A stretch of DNA of 36,786 bases, taken from positions 1 to 36,786 of IMG/VR virus record IMGVR_UViG_3300036845_000567; one strand, 5' to 3'. Made by a program: the position numbers and the translations under genes. The stretch's first letter is position 1. Each line of letters opens with the position of its first letter. The notes under the pieces were generated by a model. That model saw only the letters and a list, made by a program, of their open reading frames with translations. It made no database searches and was not told where the DNA came from. Below, in pieces: positions 36,564 through 36,786 of the stretch. The DNA is from a virus.

Positions 36564-36786
36564 TATACTGCTCCCGTTGAAGATGGTTGAGTAGGTAGGG
36601 TCTCGTTTTCACGCGCTTTAACTATATCTGATATTTGTACCAACTTATGAATGTGATCAAGATCGATACCATCTAATTCTTTAATAGCTCTTACAAGGTT
36701 AAGGATGGCCGCATCGCGATCTTTTTCTGCCTCGGCACGTCTTTCTACGGCGAGAGCTTTATTTTCTTCTACGCGGCTTACACGTT
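36563..36786 (-). CDS. Portal protein, C-terminal part (start at 1928, across the join)
   Basis: The same frame as at 1-1928. From base 36659 downward it adds the last 32 residues, ending VKARENETLPTQPSSTGAV and TAA at 36563. Bases 36660-36786 duplicate 1-127. The frame agreeing over both copies confirms the circular join. Confidence 0.88.
   Translation of the reverse strand, partial: RVSRVEENKALAVERRAEAEKDRDAAILNLVRAIKELDGIDLDHIHKLVQISDIVKARENETLPTQPSSTGAV
36660..36786. repeat. 127-bp terminal direct repeat, right copy
   Basis: This is identical to 1-127, all 127 bases. See the left copy: circular genome or assembly overlap. Confidence 0.95.

Overview
The window is one complete, circularly closed tailed-phage genome. 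The last 127 bases repeat the first 127, so the unique length is 36,659 bp, and the portal gene reads through the join without a frameshift. It looks podovirus-like: portal, scaffold, an N4-gp56-type major capsid protein, a connector, a large tail-hub/stabilisation protein, Gln/Gly-rich ejection-type proteins and several fibre proteins, with no tape measure or tail sheath. I see no tRNA, integrase, DNA polymerase or recognisable endolysin. Gene starts have ordinary Shine-Dalgarno sites and the standard code works, so the host is a bacterium, but nothing in the sequence names it.

Most genes lie on the minus strand. Block A (11342 down to 2915) holds a putative replication protein, a RusA-like resolvase, a probable small terminase, many small hypotheticals, the large terminase and an HNH-like protein. 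A short plus-strand operon (2119-2876) with its own promoter and terminator encodes two membrane proteins. Block B starts at a promoter near 1980: portal (1928 through the join to 36563), then small basic proteins down to 34835, ending at an intrinsic terminator. A plus-strand Cys-tailed protein (34359-34697) precedes Block C (34283 down to 21541): conserved protein, scaffold, major capsid, decoration, connector, tail hub and ejection proteins. Plus-strand ribbon-helix-helix genes (21017-21485) separate this from Block D (20859 down to 12457), the fibre genes. An ERF recombinase gene (11465-12082) and a small gene run on the plus strand and diverge from Block A; the spacer at about 11343-11464 is a control region.

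The most unusual feature is the major capsid gene (31068-32426). It is cut into three in-frame exons by two very small ORF-less group I introns, 199 and 209 nt. Both can be folded by hand into P1, P3, P7, P8 and P9 with compensatory changes between the two copies, and removing them restores a continuous 316-residue capsid protein. A free-standing LAGLIDADG-family gene on the opposite strand (32618-33079) sits between scaffold and capsid, next to the first exon. This is the arrangement expected for collaborative homing, but its catalytic acidic residue is replaced by Cys.

Other points of interest: a pair of ribbon-helix-helix paralogues, one membrane-anchored; a 39-residue Cys-rich gene bracketed by identical 32-bp repeats; fibre proteins made of two or three copies of one module ending in an S74 chaperone; tandem C1q-like domains on another fibre; and several small genes under 60 codons fitted between larger ones by stop-start overlaps.
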